DNA of 39,285 nt from CAYMDD01 sp964409675 (GCA_964409675.1 CAYPEF010000008.1:1-39285), one strand, 5' to 3'; shown: positions 8,619-17,699, numbered from the stretch's first letter. Translations and numbers: made by a program. Notes: generated by a model from the sequence alone, not told the origin.

Positions 8619-9202
8619 AAAGGCGCCTCCAGCAATGTCAGCAAATTTTCAATATATGACTTCAGTTCATAATGATCCGATTGGATGATCTTACCGTAGT
8701 CGCACATCTCTATATATTTTCGCCGTATACGCTCAGCATCCTGCACACTGCCATTATCTGTTACCTGCAACTCGCGATAATCCCGGTAAAGCTGGTTATT
8801 ATACTTGAATCCATCCACCACTTTTTTACATTTATTATAGGTAATCACAATCGACGTGCGTAATGCGGCATCGCGTATCTGGCCGAGCTTGTCGGCGTTA
8901 CGGTCATAGATTACAAAATAATCTTGCGTCAGCGGATAATAAAACTCTAAGGCCTGCCCTTCCGCCAGCGCTTCCACCAGCCCACCAACACGCTGCATGT
9001 GAAAGCCCCACAGCGCATCAATCTCTACGCGAATCGCATCCAGCAGATTATGAATTTCTTTTTCTTCCTGCTGCTCGTCTTTAGCGTCCTGGGCCCGTAT
9101 GGCTTGATAAGTCGCGTAAAGCGTAAAAAAACCGCCCACTGCCGCCCCTAACAAGCCCGCCACAAGGCCGAACAGGTTTTGCATCATTGCATCAGAAAGC
9201 AT
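8615..9202 (-). CDS. Hypothetical single-pass membrane protein
   Basis: I do not recognise a family. The 195-residue product has one N-terminal membrane segment (about residues 10-32, LFGLVAGLLGAAVGGFFTLY). A charged, probably coiled-coil stretch follows (RAQDAKDEQQEEKEIHNLL), then a mixed cytoplasmic domain rich in Tyr and charged residues. This topology recalls bacterial membrane sensors that carry a C-terminal domain facing the cytoplasm. The start has an ideal ribosome binding site (GGAGG, 5 nt spacer). Its 3' end overlaps the start of the DUF71 gene by 4 nt, so the two proteins may work together. Confidence 0.8.
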   Translation of the reverse strand: MLSDAMMQNLFGLVAGLLGAAVGGFFTLYATYQAIRAQDAKDEQQEEKEIHNLLDAIRVEIDALWGFHMQRVGGLVEALAEGQALEFYYPLTQDYFVIYDRNADKLGQIRDAALRTSIVITYNKCKKVVDGFKYNNQLYRDYRELQVTDNGSVQDAERIRRKYIEMCDYGKIIQSDHYELKSYIENLLTLLEAPL

Positions 9203-9237
9203 GCCGCCCTCCAGAAGATATGAAGAATTCTTATTCT

Positions 9238-10338
9238 TTAATTGTTAAACCTGAAATGCAGTACATCCCCGTCCTGCACCGTGTATTCCTTGCCTTCCAG
9301 CCGCAGCTTGCCGGCTTCCTTGGCACCCTGTTCGCCGTTTAAGCGAATATAATCATCACAGGCGATGGTTTCGGCGCGGATGAAGCCTTTTTCGAAATCG
9401 GTGTGGATGACGCCTGCCGCCTGCGGGGCGAGCATGCCGCGCGTGATCGTCCAGGCGCGCGCCTCCTTGGGGCCGATGGTGAAATAGGTGATCAGTTCCA
9501 GCAAATCATACCCGGCGCGGATGACGCGAGCGAGGCCGGTTTCTTTTAGGCCAATCGATTGCAGGAATTCCTGTTTCTCCTCTTCGGTCTCCAGCGCCGC
9601 GATTTCCGATTCAATGCGCGCCGATACCACCACCGCTTTCAAGCCTTCCGCCTTGGCATGCGCCTCCACCTTGGCCGAAAGCGCATTGCCCTTGTCCGCC
9701 GAATCCTCATCCACGTTACAGACCAGCATGGCGGGCTTGGAAGTGAGCAGTTGCAGCAGCTTCAGCTGGCGGGCCTCCGCCTCGTCCTTCACCTGCACAT
9801 TGCGCGCCGGATCGCCTTTGCTGACCACCGCCAGCACTTTTTCCACCATCGCCAGCTGTTCGGCGGATTCCTTGTCGTTCTTGGCCTTTTTCTGCAAATT
9901 TGGGATGCGCTTCTCCAGGCTCTCCAGGTCGGCCAGCACCAGCTCGGTCTGAATGATGGCGTAATCGCGAAGCGGGTCCACCGAGCCTTCCACATGCGTG
10001 ATGTCGCCGTCCTCGAAGCAGCGAAGCACATAAAGAATGGCGTCCACTTCCCTGATATGGCTCAGGAACTGGTTGCCGAGCCCCTCGCCTTTGCTGGCAC
10101 CTTTGACCAGGCCTGCGATGTCCACGAACTCTAATTGCGTCGGGATGATCTGCGCCGATTTGGCGATGCCTGCGAGCGTCGTCAGCCGCGTATCCGGCAC
10201 CGAGACGCGCCCGACATTCGGCTCAATCGTGCAGAACGGATAATTGGCCGCCTCAGCCGCCTGCGTCTGCAACAGCGCATTGAACAAGGTGGATTTGCCG
10301 ACATTCGGCAAGCCCACAATCCCGCATTTAAAACCCAT
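9238..10338 (-). CDS. ychF: Ribosome-binding ATPase YchF
   Basis: YchF is an Obg-family P-loop NTPase that prefers ATP and associates with the ribosome. The 366-residue length is normal. The P-loop is GLPNVGKSTLFNAL near the N-terminus, the G3-type motif is FVDIAGLVKGASKGEGLGNQ, and a TGS domain ends the protein (LITYFTIGPKEARAWTITRG through the C-terminal VQDGDVLHFRFNN). A ribosome binding site, AAGGAAAG, precedes the ATG. It follows pth on the same strand, the usual alphaproteobacterial arrangement, with a palindromic element between the two genes. Confidence 0.97.
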   Translation of the reverse strand: MGFKCGIVGLPNVGKSTLFNALLQTQAAEAANYPFCTIEPNVGRVSVPDTRLTTLAGIAKSAQIIPTQLEFVDIAGLVKGASKGEGLGNQFLSHIREVDAILYVLRCFEDGDITHVEGSVDPLRDYAIIQTELVLADLESLEKRIPNLQKKAKNDKESAEQLAMVEKVLAVVSKGDPARNVQVKDEAEARQLKLLQLLTSKPAMLVCNVDEDSADKGNALSAKVEAHAKAEGLKAVVVSARIESEIAALETEEEKQEFLQSIGLKETGLARVIRAGYDLLELITYFTIGPKEARAWTITRGMLAPQAAGVIHTDFEKGFIRAETIACDDYIRLNGEQGAKEAGKLRLEGKEYTVQDGDVLHFRFNN

Positions 10339-10351
10339 ATTCTTTCCTTAC

Positions 10352-10439
10352 GTCATCCCGGCGCAGGCCGGGATCTATGTTTATCCGTTTACCCTCATGC
10401 CTGTTGCAAGGCATGGATCCCGGCCTGCGCCGGGATGAC
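10352..10439. repeat. Large palindromic repeat between pth and ychF
   Basis: Two perfect 24-bp inverted arms (10352-10375 and 10416-10439) begin and end with GTCATCCCGG / CCGGGATGAC. Each arm contains its own short palindrome (CCCGGC/GCCGGG), and the spacer contains CATGCC/GGCATG. It almost fills the gap between the pth stop and the ychF ribosome binding site, so it would form a strong hairpin in a shared transcript. Confidence 0.9.
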
Positions 10440-10444
10440 AGGCA

Positions 10445-11071
10445 TTAGCCATTCTCTTTTTTGTCCAGGCTCAGTTTGTTCATAAACCCCGCCTCGTCGC
10501 CTGTCAGCAGTAAAGGCAGATGCTCGGCAATCGCGCCAAATGTTTTTTCCGCCTGCGGCCATTCTTCCTTGGCGTAATCATTCAGCACGTAAGCGTGCAC
10601 CAGATTCTTATCGCCCGGGTGTCCGATGCCGATGCGTACGCGCTGATACTCCGCGCCTACATGCGCATCCAGGCTTTTCAGGCCGTTATGGCCGCCGTGG
10701 CCGCCGCCGCGCTTGACGCGGATTTTGCCTAAGGGCAAATCCAGCTCGTCGTGGAAGACGGTGATCTGTTCCGGGGGGATTTTGTAGAACCGCGCCAGCT
10801 CGCCGGCGGGCTGGCCGGAGAGGTTCATGAAGGAGAGCGGGCAGAAGGCCAGCACGCGCTGGCCTTCTACGCTGCCTTCGCTGAGAAAGCCGTTAAATTT
10901 CTGGGTGGGCTCGGAGAAACGGTAACGCGCGCGGACGGCATCGATGGCCATAAACCCGGCATTGTGGCGGTTATGCGCGTATTTCTTGCCGGGATTGCCG
11001 AGGCCGATAAGAAGAACGGTTGACGACTGACGGCTAACAGATGACGAAATATTTTGCCTGTTTTCCGTCAT
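10445..11071 (-). CDS. pth: Peptidyl-tRNA hydrolase
   Basis: Pth releases peptides from peptidyl-tRNA that has dropped off ribosomes. The core starts at VLLIGLGNPGKKYAHNRHNAG, with the catalytic His in NRHNAG (His36 here). Other family blocks are PLSFMNLSGQ, VFHDELDLP and GGGHGGHNGLKS. The only usable start I find is the ATG at 11071. It gives a 19-residue N-terminal extension (MTENRQNISSSVSRQSST) that family members normally lack. This extension is encoded by one side of a 19-bp inverted repeat spanning the start codon (see 11028-11084), so the extension probably arose from a palindrome insertion. The start lacks a clear ribosome binding site. It lies 22 nt downstream of rplY on the same strand. 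Confidence 0.93.
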   Translation of the reverse strand: MTENRQNISSSVSRQSSTVLLIGLGNPGKKYAHNRHNAGFMAIDAVRARYRFSEPTQKFNGFLSEGSVEGQRVLAFCPLSFMNLSGQPAGELARFYKIPPEQITVFHDELDLPLGKIRVKRGGGHGGHNGLKSLDAHVGAEYQRVRIGIGHPGDKNLVHAYVLNDYAKEEWPQAEKTFGAIAEHLPLLLTGDEAGFMNKLSLDKKENG

Positions 11072-11084
11072 CTGTCAGCCGTCA
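11028..11084. repeat. 19-bp inverted repeat spanning the pth start codon
   Basis: Arms 11028-11046 and 11066-11084 are inverted copies with one mismatch, separated by 19 nt. Left arm: TGACGGCTAACAGATGACG. Right arm: CGTCATCTGTCAGCCGTCA. The pth ATG (11069-11071) lies inside one arm, so in RNA the start would be paired. The sequence differs from the GTCATYCC repeat family in this window. Confidence 0.85.
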
Positions 11085-11093
11085 TCTGTCATC

Positions 11094-11756
11094 CTACTTT
11101 TTAGCAGGCTCTTCTTTTTTCTGCGCGGTGGCTTCCGGAGTGGCGGCAGCAGCCGGAGCGCCGGTCGGCTCTTCATCGGCTTTCGCGCTGCGACCCGCAA
11201 TGGTAGCGATGGTGAAGTTGCGCTTGATCACCGGGGTGACGCCTTCGGGGAGCTGCACAGAGTTGATATGCACAGAATCGCCAATGTCCATTTCCTGCAC
11301 GTTGATTTCGATGGAGGCGGGAATCGATTCCGGGCGGCAGTTCAGCTCCACTTCGTGGCGCACCACGTTCAGCACGCCGCCGCGCTTCAGACCGACGGAT
11401 TTTTCATTGTTGCGGAATTTCACCGGCACCATTACGCGGATGGTGGTGCCCGCATCGACCTTGATGAAGTCCACATGCTCGATCACGTCGGTGACCGGGT
11501 GGAACTGCACGTCATGCGGCAGCGCCTTGATGGTTTGGCCGTTAAGGTCCAGGTTCACGATACGGCTGCGGAAGCGGCCCTTGCGGTATTGCAGCGTCAC
11601 TTCGTTTTCCGAGAGAGCGAGCGACATCGGCTCATGGCCCTTGCCGTAGAGCACGGCAGGCACTTTTCCTTCGCGGCGCAGGCCACGCGCAACGCCCTTG
11701 CCGCTTTTCTCGCGCGGCTCGGCGCTTAAGGTGGAAACGGTGGATGCGGCAGTCAT
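11094..11756 (-). CDS. rplY: 50S ribosomal protein L25/general stress protein Ctc
   Basis: L25 binds 5S rRNA in the large subunit. At 220 residues this is the long CTC/TL5 form with an extra C-terminal beta domain, rather than the ~95-residue Escherichia coli form. The N-terminal RNA-binding part shows ARGLRREGKVPAVLYGKGHE, and the second domain shows HDVQFHPVTDVIEHVDFIKV. The C-terminus is an Ala/Glu/Lys-rich tail. A clear ribosome binding site, AAGGAG, precedes the ATG. It lies between prs and pth on the same strand, the common alphaproteobacterial order. Confidence 0.96.
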   Translation of the reverse strand: MTAASTVSTLSAEPREKSGKGVARGLRREGKVPAVLYGKGHEPMSLALSENEVTLQYRKGRFRSRIVNLDLNGQTIKALPHDVQFHPVTDVIEHVDFIKVDAGTTIRVMVPVKFRNNEKSVGLKRGGVLNVVRHEVELNCRPESIPASIEINVQEMDIGDSVHINSVQLPEGVTPVIKRNFTIATIAGRSAKADEEPTGAPAAAATPEATAQKKEEPAKK

Positions 11757-11822
11757 AACATTCTCCTTGAATTCGGGTCGGCTATTTATAAAGAGGGGGT
11801 GCTTATACAGGCTTTTTTTCGA

Positions 11823-12755
11823 TTAGTCAAAGAGACTTGACACAGAAGTTTCATCCGAGGTGCGCCGCACCGCCTCGCCCAGCAGGCCGGCGATGGTTAA
11901 CATTCTGATGTTTTTAGCATTTTTTACCGCTTCTGTGGCCGGAATCGTATCGGTCACCACCAGCGACTCCAGCACGGAGGACGTCACGCGCTCCACCGCT
12001 TTTCCAGAGAAAACCCCGTGGGTTACATATGCAGATACCGAGGCGGCCCCTACCCCTTTCAGCGCCTCGGCAGCGTTGCAGAGGGTGCCGGCGGAATCGA
12101 CGATATCGTCAATCAGTATGCAATCGCGGCCATTCACATCGCCAATGATATTCATCACTTCCGACACCCCGGCGCGCTCGCGGCGCTTATCGACGATAGC
12201 AAGGTCGGCCCCCAGGCGCTTGGCCAATGCGCGGGCGCGCACCACGCCGCCTACGTCCGGCGAGACGATGACGAGATTATCGGTTTTATAGCGCTCCATG
12301 ATATCCTTCACCATCACCGGCGCGGCGAAGAGATTATCCACGGGAATATCGAAAAACCCCTGAATCTGGCCCGCGTGAAGGTCAATGGTCAGCGCCCGGT
12401 CGGCCCCGGCGGAGGTGATGATATTGGCTACCAGCTTGGCCGAAATCGGCGTGCGCGAGCCCATCTTTCGGTCCTGCCGCGCATAGCCGAAATAGGGGAT
12501 TACGGCGGTGATGCGCTTGGCCGAAGCCCGCCGCAGCGCATCCAGCGCCACCAGCAGCTCCATAATATGGTCGTTGGCGGGGAAGCTGGTGGACTGCACT
12601 ACGAACACGTCCTCGCCGCGCACGTTTTCATGAATTTCTACAAACACTTCCTGGTCGGCAAAGCGATGGACACTGGCCGAGGTCAGCGGCAGGCCCAGAT
12701 AGTCGGCCATGGCGGTGGCCAGGGGGCGGTTGCTGTTGCAGGAGAGGATTTTCAT
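11823..12755 (-). CDS. prs: Ribose-phosphate pyrophosphokinase
   Basis: Prs makes PRPP from ribose 5-phosphate and ATP for nucleotide, histidine and tryptophan synthesis. The 310-residue product starts MKILSCNSNRPLA, the family-typical N-terminus; a 12-codon upstream extension to 12791 is unlikely. Visible landmarks are FVVQSTSFPANDHIMELLV, the ATP-binding flexible-loop region PYFGYARQDRK, the VSPDVGGVVRARALAKRLG block, and the PRPP-binding loop CILIDDIVDSAGTLCNAA. It is the first gene of the prs-rplY-pth-ychF group. Confidence 0.97.
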   Translation of the reverse strand: MKILSCNSNRPLATAMADYLGLPLTSASVHRFADQEVFVEIHENVRGEDVFVVQSTSFPANDHIMELLVALDALRRASAKRITAVIPYFGYARQDRKMGSRTPISAKLVANIITSAGADRALTIDLHAGQIQGFFDIPVDNLFAAPVMVKDIMERYKTDNLVIVSPDVGGVVRARALAKRLGADLAIVDKRRERAGVSEVMNIIGDVNGRDCILIDDIVDSAGTLCNAAEALKGVGAASVSAYVTHGVFSGKAVERVTSSVLESLVVTDTIPATEAVKNAKNIRMLTIAGLLGEAVRRTSDETSVSSLFD

Positions 12756-12821
12756 GGCGCTAACTATGGTTCGGGCTGGGGTTTCTCTCACCTAGCAAAC
12801 GCCCAGACGCATGTAAAGCGG

Positions 12822-13589
12822 TCATTTATTGGCGCGGATGGCGACAAAGAGGTAGGTTAAGCGCGCAATCAGCAGCGAGGCGAAGCCTTGATGGCTGAAC
12901 AGGCCGAACAGCTCGGTGGTGGCCCAGACTGGCACGGTGGTGACGCTGGCCAGGCGCACCAGCGCCGGGTATTCAAGCATCGCACCCGTCGTCAGCGCGA
13001 TGATCTTGCCGATCACCCCCATCAGCAATGCGCTCAGCATGAAGGAGATAAAGGTAATCATCAGGCTGCCGATGAAAATAAACGTGCCCGTCCAGTGCGA
13101 GATGAACGCCGCCAGCTTCTGCCAGCGCGCCTGGCCGATGGCAAAATTGCCCGGCAGGTGCTTGAGGTTCACCGGGATGATGCGCTCCGCGTCCGGATGG
13201 TAAAACACCGCATGCGTCGAGGTGATGAACAGCGCTACATGATGCTCGCGCATCCAGTCCTTCACACCTTCCAGCCCGTATTCGGAATAGCGCGTGTCGA
13301 TCACGGCGAAGAGCGGCGGCTCGTTATTCAGGTAGATATTATACGGCACCTTCTCACGGATCAGGATGCGCTTACCCTGGTAATACGTATCCGGCAAATG
13401 CGTGGCGATTTCCGGCAGCCTCGCCAGCACCGGGCGCAGCTCCCCGGCGCTGATCACCGACACTGCCGCCGGGATAAAGGCGAACAGGAAGAGAAAACGG
13501 AACCCCAGCCCCTTCCAGCCCTGCGCCACATCGCGGTAAAAGGGCTGCGAATAGAAACTGTACAGCAATGCCCGGAGCCATGCTTTCAT
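12822..13589 (-). CDS. DUF1189-like membrane protein
   Basis: This 255-residue protein opens with ALLYSFYSQPFYRDVAQGWK, a pattern I associate with DUF1189 membrane proteins. It has a first membrane helix at about residues 29-47, a soluble region of ~115 residues outside the membrane, and several helices after residue 165. The function of the family is unknown. It follows the antiporter on the same strand, and prs lies downstream. The 206-bp spacer upstream holds a palindromic repeat. The family assignment is from memory of the N-terminal pattern and is moderately secure. Confidence 0.8.
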   Translation of the reverse strand: MKAWLRALLYSFYSQPFYRDVAQGWKGLGFRFLFLFAFIPAAVSVISAGELRPVLARLPEIATHLPDTYYQGKRILIREKVPYNIYLNNEPPLFAVIDTRYSEYGLEGVKDWMREHHVALFITSTHAVFYHPDAERIIPVNLKHLPGNFAIGQARWQKLAAFISHWTGTFIFIGSLMITFISFMLSALLMGVIGKIIALTTGAMLEYPALVRLASVTTVPVWATTELFGLFSHQGFASLLIARLTYLFVAIRANK

Positions 13590-13699
13590 CGCCTGCGTCT
13601 GCTCTCCTTCAGGATTTTCGTTATTTGCCGCCCATGCGAGCGGCAGTAAAGCCTATATTACCATAACGCAAGCATAAATCCACCTGCCGTGCCTTACGC

Positions 13700-13780
13700 T
13701 TCCCCTTGAGGGGAGAGGGTTGCATCTTCTTAGCGCCATTGCGCTTAAGAAAATTTATCCTCCCCCCTCCAGGGGGAGGG
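13700..13780. repeat. Dispersed repeat, CCCTTGAGGGG family, copy 1
   Basis: The sequence CCTTGAGGGGAGAGGGTTGC, then CATCTTCTTAGCGC...GCGCTTAAGAA, then TATCCTCCCCCCTCCAGG recurs at 30162-30330. It includes inverted repeats: CCTC before CTTGAGG-type ends, AGCGC/GCGCT, and CCTCCCCC/GGGGGAGG. It lies in the spacer between the antiporter and the DUF1189-like gene. Confidence 0.75.
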
Positions 13781-13795
13781 AAAACTATGCGCCTA

Positions 13796-15487
13796 TCACT
13801 GCTGCATCAGCTCGTAATTATCATCGCGGAAGGCTTCCATCACGCGGTTGATTTCATATTCGGCGATGCCGAGTTCGCGCAGCAGCAGCCCGCCCAAATG
13901 GAGGCTGGTTTCGAATATCTCGGCCACCGCGAGCGTTGCCCCGGCGCGCTCCAACTGCTGCACTTCGTTGAAATCGGCAGCGCGTACGATAATCGGCAGA
14001 TGCTCGTCCAGCTCGCGTATCGCCGCAATGGTACGTAAGGAAATGGCGATATCGCGGTGGGTGATGATAATGGCGCGGGCGCGCTCCACGCCGACCGCCT
14101 TCAGCACCAGCTTTCGCCCGGCGTCGCCGTAATGCACCGGCAAATGCTTCAGCCGGGCGGCGGAAACCGCATCCGCGTTGATATCAAGGCCGAGATAGCT
14201 AATGCGTTCCGCTTCAAGAATGCGCGCCAAGGCATTGCCTATTCGACCATATCCGGAAATAATGACATGGTTGCGCAAATCACGCGATTCCTCGGCGCTG
14301 AAGCGCACCGATACGCTGGCGCGCTGCGCCATCAGCCGCATTCCCTTTTCACCCAGATGCGCAAGCAGCGGCGTCAGCATCATGGTAAGCGTGGTGGTGA
14401 CCAGCAATATCTGCGCCGTCTCCACACTCAGTACACCGTGCTCGGCGCTTAAGCGGAACAGCACGAAGGCGAATTCGCCGCCCTGCGCCAGCAGCAACCC
14501 CGCATAAAGCGCATTGCCCAACGAAAACCCGAATGTGCGCCCAAGCAGCGTGATAATCAGGGCTTTGCCAAGCATCAGCGCCGCCGCCAACAGTACGATA
14601 GCGCCCCATTCATCCATCAGCAGCTGCAAATCCAGCCCCATGCCCACCACCATAAAGAACAGGCCGAGCAGGATGCCTTTGAAGGGCAGGATATCGGCTT
14701 CCACCTGCGGGCGGAATTCCGTCTCCGCTACCAGCAGGCCGGCAATGAATGCGCCCAGCCCCGGCGACAGGCCGACCGCATGGCAGCCCCAGGCGATAGT
14801 CAGCACCACCAGCAAAATCGCCGCCGTCAGCAATTCGTTATTCCCTAATGATACGATATGGCGGAACATGGGCCGCAAGCCCGCCCGCCCCGCCACAATC
14901 ATCAGCAACACCACGATCACCGCCAGCAGCGACATGCGCGTAATCTCCAGGGTCAGGCTCTCCTGGCTGGAGGTGAACACCCCCACCATCACCAGCAACG
15001 GAATCACCATCAGATCCTGCAGGATGAGGTTGGCCAGCGCCAGCCTTCCCACCTGCGAGGAACGCATGTTTTTCTCCTGCATCACTTCCATCACGATCGC
15101 CGTGGAAGAAAGCGCCAGCCCGCCGCCGACAATGATCGCGCCGGACAAGGGCAGCCCGGCGCCGTAAGCCACCAGCGCGATGCCAAACGCCGTCACCAGC
15201 ATCTGCGCGGTGCCGAAGCCGAACACCTGCGTGCGCAGCCGCGCCAGACGCTCCAGTGAGAGTTCCAGCCCGATGGAAAAAAGAAGGAAGATAACGCCGA
15301 ACTCGGCGATGCCCTGCGTGGTTTCCGTTATCTGCACTACGGCTAAACCGTATGGGCCGATTACCACCCCGGCCAGCAGATAGCCGATGATGGGGCTAAT
15401 GCGAAGCGCTCCCAAGCCGATCACGGCGCACACCGCCGCAGAGAGCATGATCACGATTTCAAACAAGTGAATGTGCGCTGGCGGCAT
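13796..15487 (-). CDS. KefB/KefC-type monovalent cation:proton antiporter
   Basis: This CPA2-family antiporter (563 residues from the ATG at 15487) has about twelve membrane helices over residues 1-380 and a cytoplasmic TrkA-N/RCK nucleotide-binding domain from about residue 395 (VIISGYGRIGNALARILEA, with the Rossmann glycines). It probably exchanges K+ or Na+ for H+ across the inner membrane under control of a bound nucleotide or glutathione-like ligand. The ORF stays open 26 codons further upstream to a GTG, but the ATG at 15487 has a ribosome binding site (AAAGGA) and fits the family start (HLFEIVIMLSAAVCAVIGLG). KefB, KefC and YbaL types cannot be separated here. Confidence 0.93.
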   Translation of the reverse strand: MPPAHIHLFEIVIMLSAAVCAVIGLGALRISPIIGYLLAGVVIGPYGLAVVQITETTQGIAEFGVIFLLFSIGLELSLERLARLRTQVFGFGTAQMLVTAFGIALVAYGAGLPLSGAIIVGGGLALSSTAIVMEVMQEKNMRSSQVGRLALANLILQDLMVIPLLVMVGVFTSSQESLTLEITRMSLLAVIVVLLMIVAGRAGLRPMFRHIVSLGNNELLTAAILLVVLTIAWGCHAVGLSPGLGAFIAGLLVAETEFRPQVEADILPFKGILLGLFFMVVGMGLDLQLLMDEWGAIVLLAAALMLGKALIITLLGRTFGFSLGNALYAGLLLAQGGEFAFVLFRLSAEHGVLSVETAQILLVTTTLTMMLTPLLAHLGEKGMRLMAQRASVSVRFSAEESRDLRNHVIISGYGRIGNALARILEAERISYLGLDINADAVSAARLKHLPVHYGDAGRKLVLKAVGVERARAIIITHRDIAISLRTIAAIRELDEHLPIIVRAADFNEVQQLERAGATLAVAEIFETSLHLGGLLLRELGIAEYEINRVMEAFRDDNYELMQQ

Positions 15488-15740
15488 AGATCCTTTCACA
15501 TGCGGGAAATCATTGCGGAGATACGCCACGATGACATTGCACCCGCGGAAAATCAAGCTTTGCACCCATCAGTTGTGCACATTTGGAGTTATAAAGAAGT
15601 AACAAATGCCGCAAGCGTGTAAAACCGGCCAATTGAATTTCCTCATATTTTCCTAATATGATTTCTTTTCATGCACTTAGCTTCGATGCTTAAAATTTAG
15701 GCAAATTATGCCTACCCCTTGAAAGTCTTGGGTCCGGCCT

Positions 15741-17681
15741 ATGAGCAGACCGGGTTATCACCAGAGTTATCCACAGGAGTCGTGGATAGTTATGGAGTTG
15801 AAAAAAAACCTCTGCGGCACCAGTATAATGGACATGGATTCCACCACCTCCTCCCCCTTCAAAGGCGTTGAAGTGATCCGCCGGTTTGCAAGCGGCCTCA
15901 CCACCTCCGCCGGCGTCTATCGCATGATCAGTGAGAAGGGCGAAGTGCTGTATGTGGGCAAGGCGCGCAACCTGAAAAACCGCGTCAGCCATTATACCAA
16001 TATTTCCCAGCTGCCGATCCGCCTGCAACGGATGGTGCACATCACCCACAGCATGGAAGTGGTCACCACCGCCTCGGAAGCGCAGGCGCTGCTGCTGGAA
16101 TCGAACATGATCAAGCATTACCAGCCGCGCTATAATATCCTCCTGAAGGATGATAAATCCTACCCCTACATCCATATCAGCGGCGACCACCCCTACCCGC
16201 GCATCTCCATGCACCGCGGCCCGCGCGAAGCGCCCGGGGAATATCTCGGCCCCTTCACCTCGGCAGCGGCGGTGCATGAGACCATCACATTCCTCCAGCG
16301 CGCGTTTCTCCTGCGCCCCTGCTCGGATAATTATTTCGCGGGCCGCCAGCGCCCCTGCTTGCAATACCAGATCAAGCGCTGCTCTGCGCCATGCGTCGGC
16401 CTGATCGGGGAAGCTGAATATAACGGGCTGATCCGCCAGGCACGGGATTTTCTTTCCGGCAAGAGCAGCGAGATCCAGCAGGAACTCGCCAGCCAGATGC
16501 AGGCGCACAGCGACAATATGGAATTTGAAAAAGCAGCCCTGCTGCGCGACCGCATCCGCGCCTTCGCCTTCGTGCGCCAGCAGATGCAATACGCCGCCGA
16601 CCTCGGCGATACGGACGTCATCACCATCGCCTGCGAAGCCAGGCATTGCTGCGTGCAGGTGTTCGCCTTCCGCGCCGGGCGCAATTACGGCAACCAGATT
16701 TATTTCCCCCAGCACACTGAAGGCAGCGATAAGGGCGAGATATTGCAGGCCTTCCTCGCGCAGTATTATGCACGCCAGCAGCCGCCCGAACAGATCCTCC
16801 TCAACGCCCGCCTGCCCGAGGAAGCGCTGATGAGCGAGGCGCTGGCATTGCGCGCCGGACGCAAAGTGGAACTGCTCTACCCGCAGCGCGGCGAAAAGCG
16901 CAAGGCCATTGAGAACGCCCTGAGCAACACCAAGGACGCCCTCACCCGCTACCTCTCCGAGCGCGCCGTGCAGGAGGAATTGCTGGACGGGGTGGCGCAG
17001 CTGTTCGGCCTCAAGGCCGCGCCCGAGCGCATCGAGGTTTATGATAACAGCCATATTATGGGCACCGACGCCGTGGGCGGCATGGTGGTGGCGGGCAAGG
17101 AAGGCTTCATCAAGAGCGCCTACCGCAAGTTTACCATCAAAAACACCGCCCTCACCCCTGGCGATGATTACGGCATGATGCGCGAAGTGCTGACCCGCCG
17201 CTTCAAACGGCTCGGTGCCGACGACTGGGACAGCCGCGCCTGCCCGGACATTATTTTAATCGACGGCGGCGCCGGGCAGCTATCGGTGGCGGTGGAGGTG
17301 CTGCAATCACTTGGCATCGAAGGCGTAACGCCGGTCGCCATCTCCAAGGGGCCGGACCGCAATGCCGGGCGCGAATGGTTCCATATGCCGGGCAAGACGC
17401 CCTTCCAGCTCCCCCCGAACGATCCGGTGCTGCACTATCTGCAGCGCCTGCGCGACGAGGTGCACCGCTTCGCCATCGGCTTCCACCGCAATAAGCGCAG
17501 CAAGGGCATGCGCCGCTCCGAGCTGGACAGCATCCCCTCCATCGGCGCGGCGCGCAAGAAAGCGCTGCTGCACCATTTCGGCTCCGCCCGCGCCGTGGCC
17601 GGGGCCAGCGTAGAGGAAATCCGGCAGGTATCGGGAATTAATTTAGAACTGGCGCAGAAGATCTACGCACATTTTCATTAA
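15741..17681 (+). CDS. uvrC: UvrABC system protein C
   Basis: UvrC makes both incisions in nucleotide excision repair. Domains in order are the GIY-YIG nuclease for the 3' cut (GVYRMISEKGEVLYVGKARN), the Cys-containing segment CLQYQIKRCSAPCVG, the UVR motif that binds UvrB (MEFEKAALLRDRIRAF), the RNase H-like 5' nuclease (RIEVYDNSHIMGTDAVGGMV and DIILIDGGAGQLS), and tandem helix-hairpin-helix at the C-terminus (IPSIGAARKKALLHHFGSA). The start is uncertain: ATGs at 15741, 15792 and 15828 are all in frame ahead of the first conserved block, and an AGGAG at about 15776-15780 lies 11-12 nt before 15792. Family length is normal with any of them. Confidence 0.96.
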   Translation: MSRPGYHQSYPQESWIVMELKKNLCGTSIMDMDSTTSSPFKGVEVIRRFASGLTTSAGVYRMISEKGEVLYVGKARNLKNRVSHYTNISQLPIRLQRMVHITHSMEVVTTASEAQALLLESNMIKHYQPRYNILLKDDKSYPYIHISGDHPYPRISMHRGPREAPGEYLGPFTSAAAVHETITFLQRAFLLRPCSDNYFAGRQRPCLQYQIKRCSAPCVGLIGEAEYNGLIRQARDFLSGKSSEIQQELASQMQAHSDNMEFEKAALLRDRIRAFAFVRQQMQYAADLGDTDVITIACEARHCCVQVFAFRAGRNYGNQIYFPQHTEGSDKGEILQAFLAQYYARQQPPEQILLNARLPEEALMSEALALRAGRKVELLYPQRGEKRKAIENALSNTKDALTRYLSERAVQEELLDGVAQLFGLKAAPERIEVYDNSHIMGTDAVGGMVVAGKEGFIKSAYRKFTIKNTALTPGDDYGMMREVLTRRFKRLGADDWDSRACPDIILIDGGAGQLSVAVEVLQSLGIEGVTPVAISKGPDRNAGREWFHMPGKTPFQLPPNDPVLHYLQRLRDEVHRFAIGFHRNKRSKGMRRSELDSIPSIGAARKKALLHHFGSARAVAGASVEEIRQVSGINLELAQKIYAHFH

Positions 17682-17699
17682 ATGCTGAGGGATACGAAC

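Noticed and set aside
12018..12860. 280-codon plus-strand frame opposite prs
   Set aside because: Shadow of prs, with no domain-like sequence and no ribosome binding site.
13372..13581. Minus-strand frame overlapping the DUF1189-like gene
   Set aside because: Out-of-frame overlap of a coherent membrane protein that has the better start and family pattern.
16331..17576. Long minus-strand reading frames opposite uvrC
   Set aside because: They are antisense shadows of a GC-rich gene; uvrC is fully supported by domain order and catalytic motifs.
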